A stretch of DNA of 15,794 nt from M3007 sp038249605 (GTDB lineage Bacteria > Bacteroidota > Bacteroidia > Chitinophagales > Saprospiraceae), in assembly GCA_038249605.1 (NCBI GenBank), contig JBBSDH010000087.1:1-15794 (forward strand). The letters are read 5' to 3'. Under the pieces are notes generated by a model that was given only the letters and a program-made list of their open reading frames with translations, had not been told where the DNA came from and made no database searches. Position numbers and translations under genes: made by a program. How positions within the stretch are numbered: position 1 is the stretch's first letter; each line of letters begins with the position of its first letter. Shown piece after piece: positions 14,855-15,794 of this stretch.

Positions 14855-15793
14855 CTATTTAACCAACGTCATCTCGCCCTTTTCTTGCCCAGTTTTTCCA
14901 TCAATCAACAGATAATCAAACACATACACATACACGTCTGACGGCGCGTCCTTGCCGTTCCAGCCTTCGGTAGGACGGGTGGAACTGAAGACCTTTTGTC
15001 CCCAGCGGTTGTAAACCGTGAGCGTGTATTGCTCGAAAATTTCGCCTTCAAACACCGCATTGAACACGTCATTGGTACCGTCACCATCGGGTGTGAAGGC
15101 GTTGGGCATGACGAAGATGGGTTCGGGAAGCACAACCACGCGCACCGTATCCGTGCCTTGGCAACCGGTATCGTTGGCGCCTGTCGCCGTAAACGTGGTG
15201 GTGGTATCGGCCGTGAATACCGGGTTGTCGCAGTCGGTGCAACTCAGTCCGTTTGAGGGTATCCAGGTGTACGTATCGGCCCCCGAAACGCTGAGTTGTA
15301 CGGGTTCATTAGCATACACGGTGGTGTCGCCCATGGCTAGGATGTTGGGCGGACTGGCTATTGTAACGAGTACGGTGTCAATCGTTCCGCAAATACCTCC
15401 CTGGCTGTAAAACAAGGTATAAGAGCCTGTGTCTATTGAGGAAGCCAGAAGCAAACCCTCCGGGGTGATGCAAGCGTCGCAATTGGCTGTCCACGAGCCG
15501 CCCGGACCGGAAGAAGGCGTAAGCAGGGTGTCCGACGCGGGTGCGCACAAGGCCAGCAAACTGGTGGACCCTTCCACGGGTGTCGCCTCTTTGAGCACGT
15601 TTACTGAGCAATCTTCCACGATTTCCACGAGGCGGTTCAGGGCAAATTGGGTAAACACACAGATGGCGCCCGAGGGCCATTCCACGATAAGCGTATCCGC
15701 TATGGCAGCCTGATCGAAGCCGAAATGTTGCCATTGCGGATTTTGGCCCGTGGCCGAGGTTTGGGCCGACACCTGCCGCATTTGCCATACCGG
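14855..15793 (-). CDS. Secreted protein with ASPIC/UnbV and T9SS sorting domains (5' end outside window)
   Basis: Only the C-terminal 312 or so residues are in the window; the frame is open to the right edge, so the ATG at 15781 is internal. The first visible residues, WQMRQVSAQ...HFGFDQ...VEWPSG, match the end of an ASPIC/UnbV domain, which usually follows FG-GAP/VCBS propeller repeats; those would lie beyond the edge. Next come about 160 residues of extracellular Ig/PKD-like sequence with several cysteines, then a CHU_C / T9SS type B sorting domain starting at VMPNAFTPDGDGTNDVF and containing YNRWGQKVF and WNGKDAPSDVYVYVFDY. The protein should cross the outer membrane by the type IX secretion system and be surface-attached or released. 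Its target is unknown. It converges with uvrD; no obvious terminator lies in the 92 bases between. Confidence 0.92.
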   Translation of the reverse strand, partial: PVWQMRQVSAQTSATGQNPQWQHFGFDQAAIADTLIVEWPSGAICVFTQFALNRLVEIVEDCSVNVLKEATPVEGSTSLLALCAPASDTLLTPSSGPGGSWTANCDACITPEGLLLASSIDTGSYTLFYSQGGICGTIDTVLVTIASPPNILAMGDTTVYANEPVQLSVSGADTYTWIPSNGLSCTDCDNPVFTADTTTTFTATGANDTGCQGTDTVRVVVLPEPIFVMPNAFTPDGDGTNDVFNAVFEGEIFEQYTLTVYNRWGQKVFSSTRPTEGWNGKDAPSDVYVYVFDYLLIDGKTGQEKGEMTLVK

Positions 15794-15794
15794 C

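Noticed and set aside
14586..14855. 89-codon minus-strand frame over the end of uvrD
   Set aside because: It mostly overlaps the Tudor-domain coding sequence in antisense and shows no family resemblance.
1..15794. tRNA, rRNA, CRISPR, IS elements, phage or defence genes
   Set aside because: I looked for these and saw no cloverleaf, regular repeat-spacer pattern, transposase, integrase or defence-type domain on either strand.

Overview
The window looks like chromosomal DNA from a member of the Bacteroidota, most likely Saprospiria or a neighbouring group. The evidence is a GSCFA-family protein, a T9SS type B (CHU_C) C-terminal domain, a DUF6089-like outer-membrane barrel, an ECF sigma factor of the kind common in this phylum, and several TAnnTTTG -7 promoter elements, most without a recognisable Shine-Dalgarno sequence. 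Genus-level placement is inference.

Left part (1-4.6 kb): a GSCFA protein cut by the left edge converges on an atypical SDR oxidoreductase, with a 37-bp perfect inverted repeat between them. Upstream of the SDR on the minus strand lies an ECF sigma factor with its own terminator, a strong promoter and an unusually good Shine-Dalgarno. A gene-poor stretch follows (2432-3100). It holds an AT palindrome, a nested inverted-repeat block that could fold as a structured RNA, and a decayed cytochrome c fragment. Next comes a minus-strand pair: an outer-membrane barrel protein and a four-helix membrane protein of unknown function.

Middle (4.6-9.0 kb): tatC on the plus strand faces a minus-strand run of leucyl aminopeptidase, pdxA and a polyphosphate-type glucokinase, separated by gaps of 51 bases each and probably co-transcribed.

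Right part (9.0-15.8 kb): polA (DNA polymerase I with intact nuclease, proofreading and polymerase motifs) and a UvrD/PcrA helicase are both on the plus strand. Between them lies a broken antisense remnant of a DnaQ-like exonuclease, apparently with a BRCT scrap. The right edge holds the C-terminal part of a large secreted protein (ASPIC/UnbV end, Ig/PKD-like segment, T9SS type B sorting domain).

Most of the window is housekeeping. I see no defence island, prophage, IS element, CRISPR array or tRNA, and no convincing new multi-gene system. The most interesting material is in the non-coding stretches: the long perfect palindrome, the possible structured RNA at 2643-2796, and two gene remnants.
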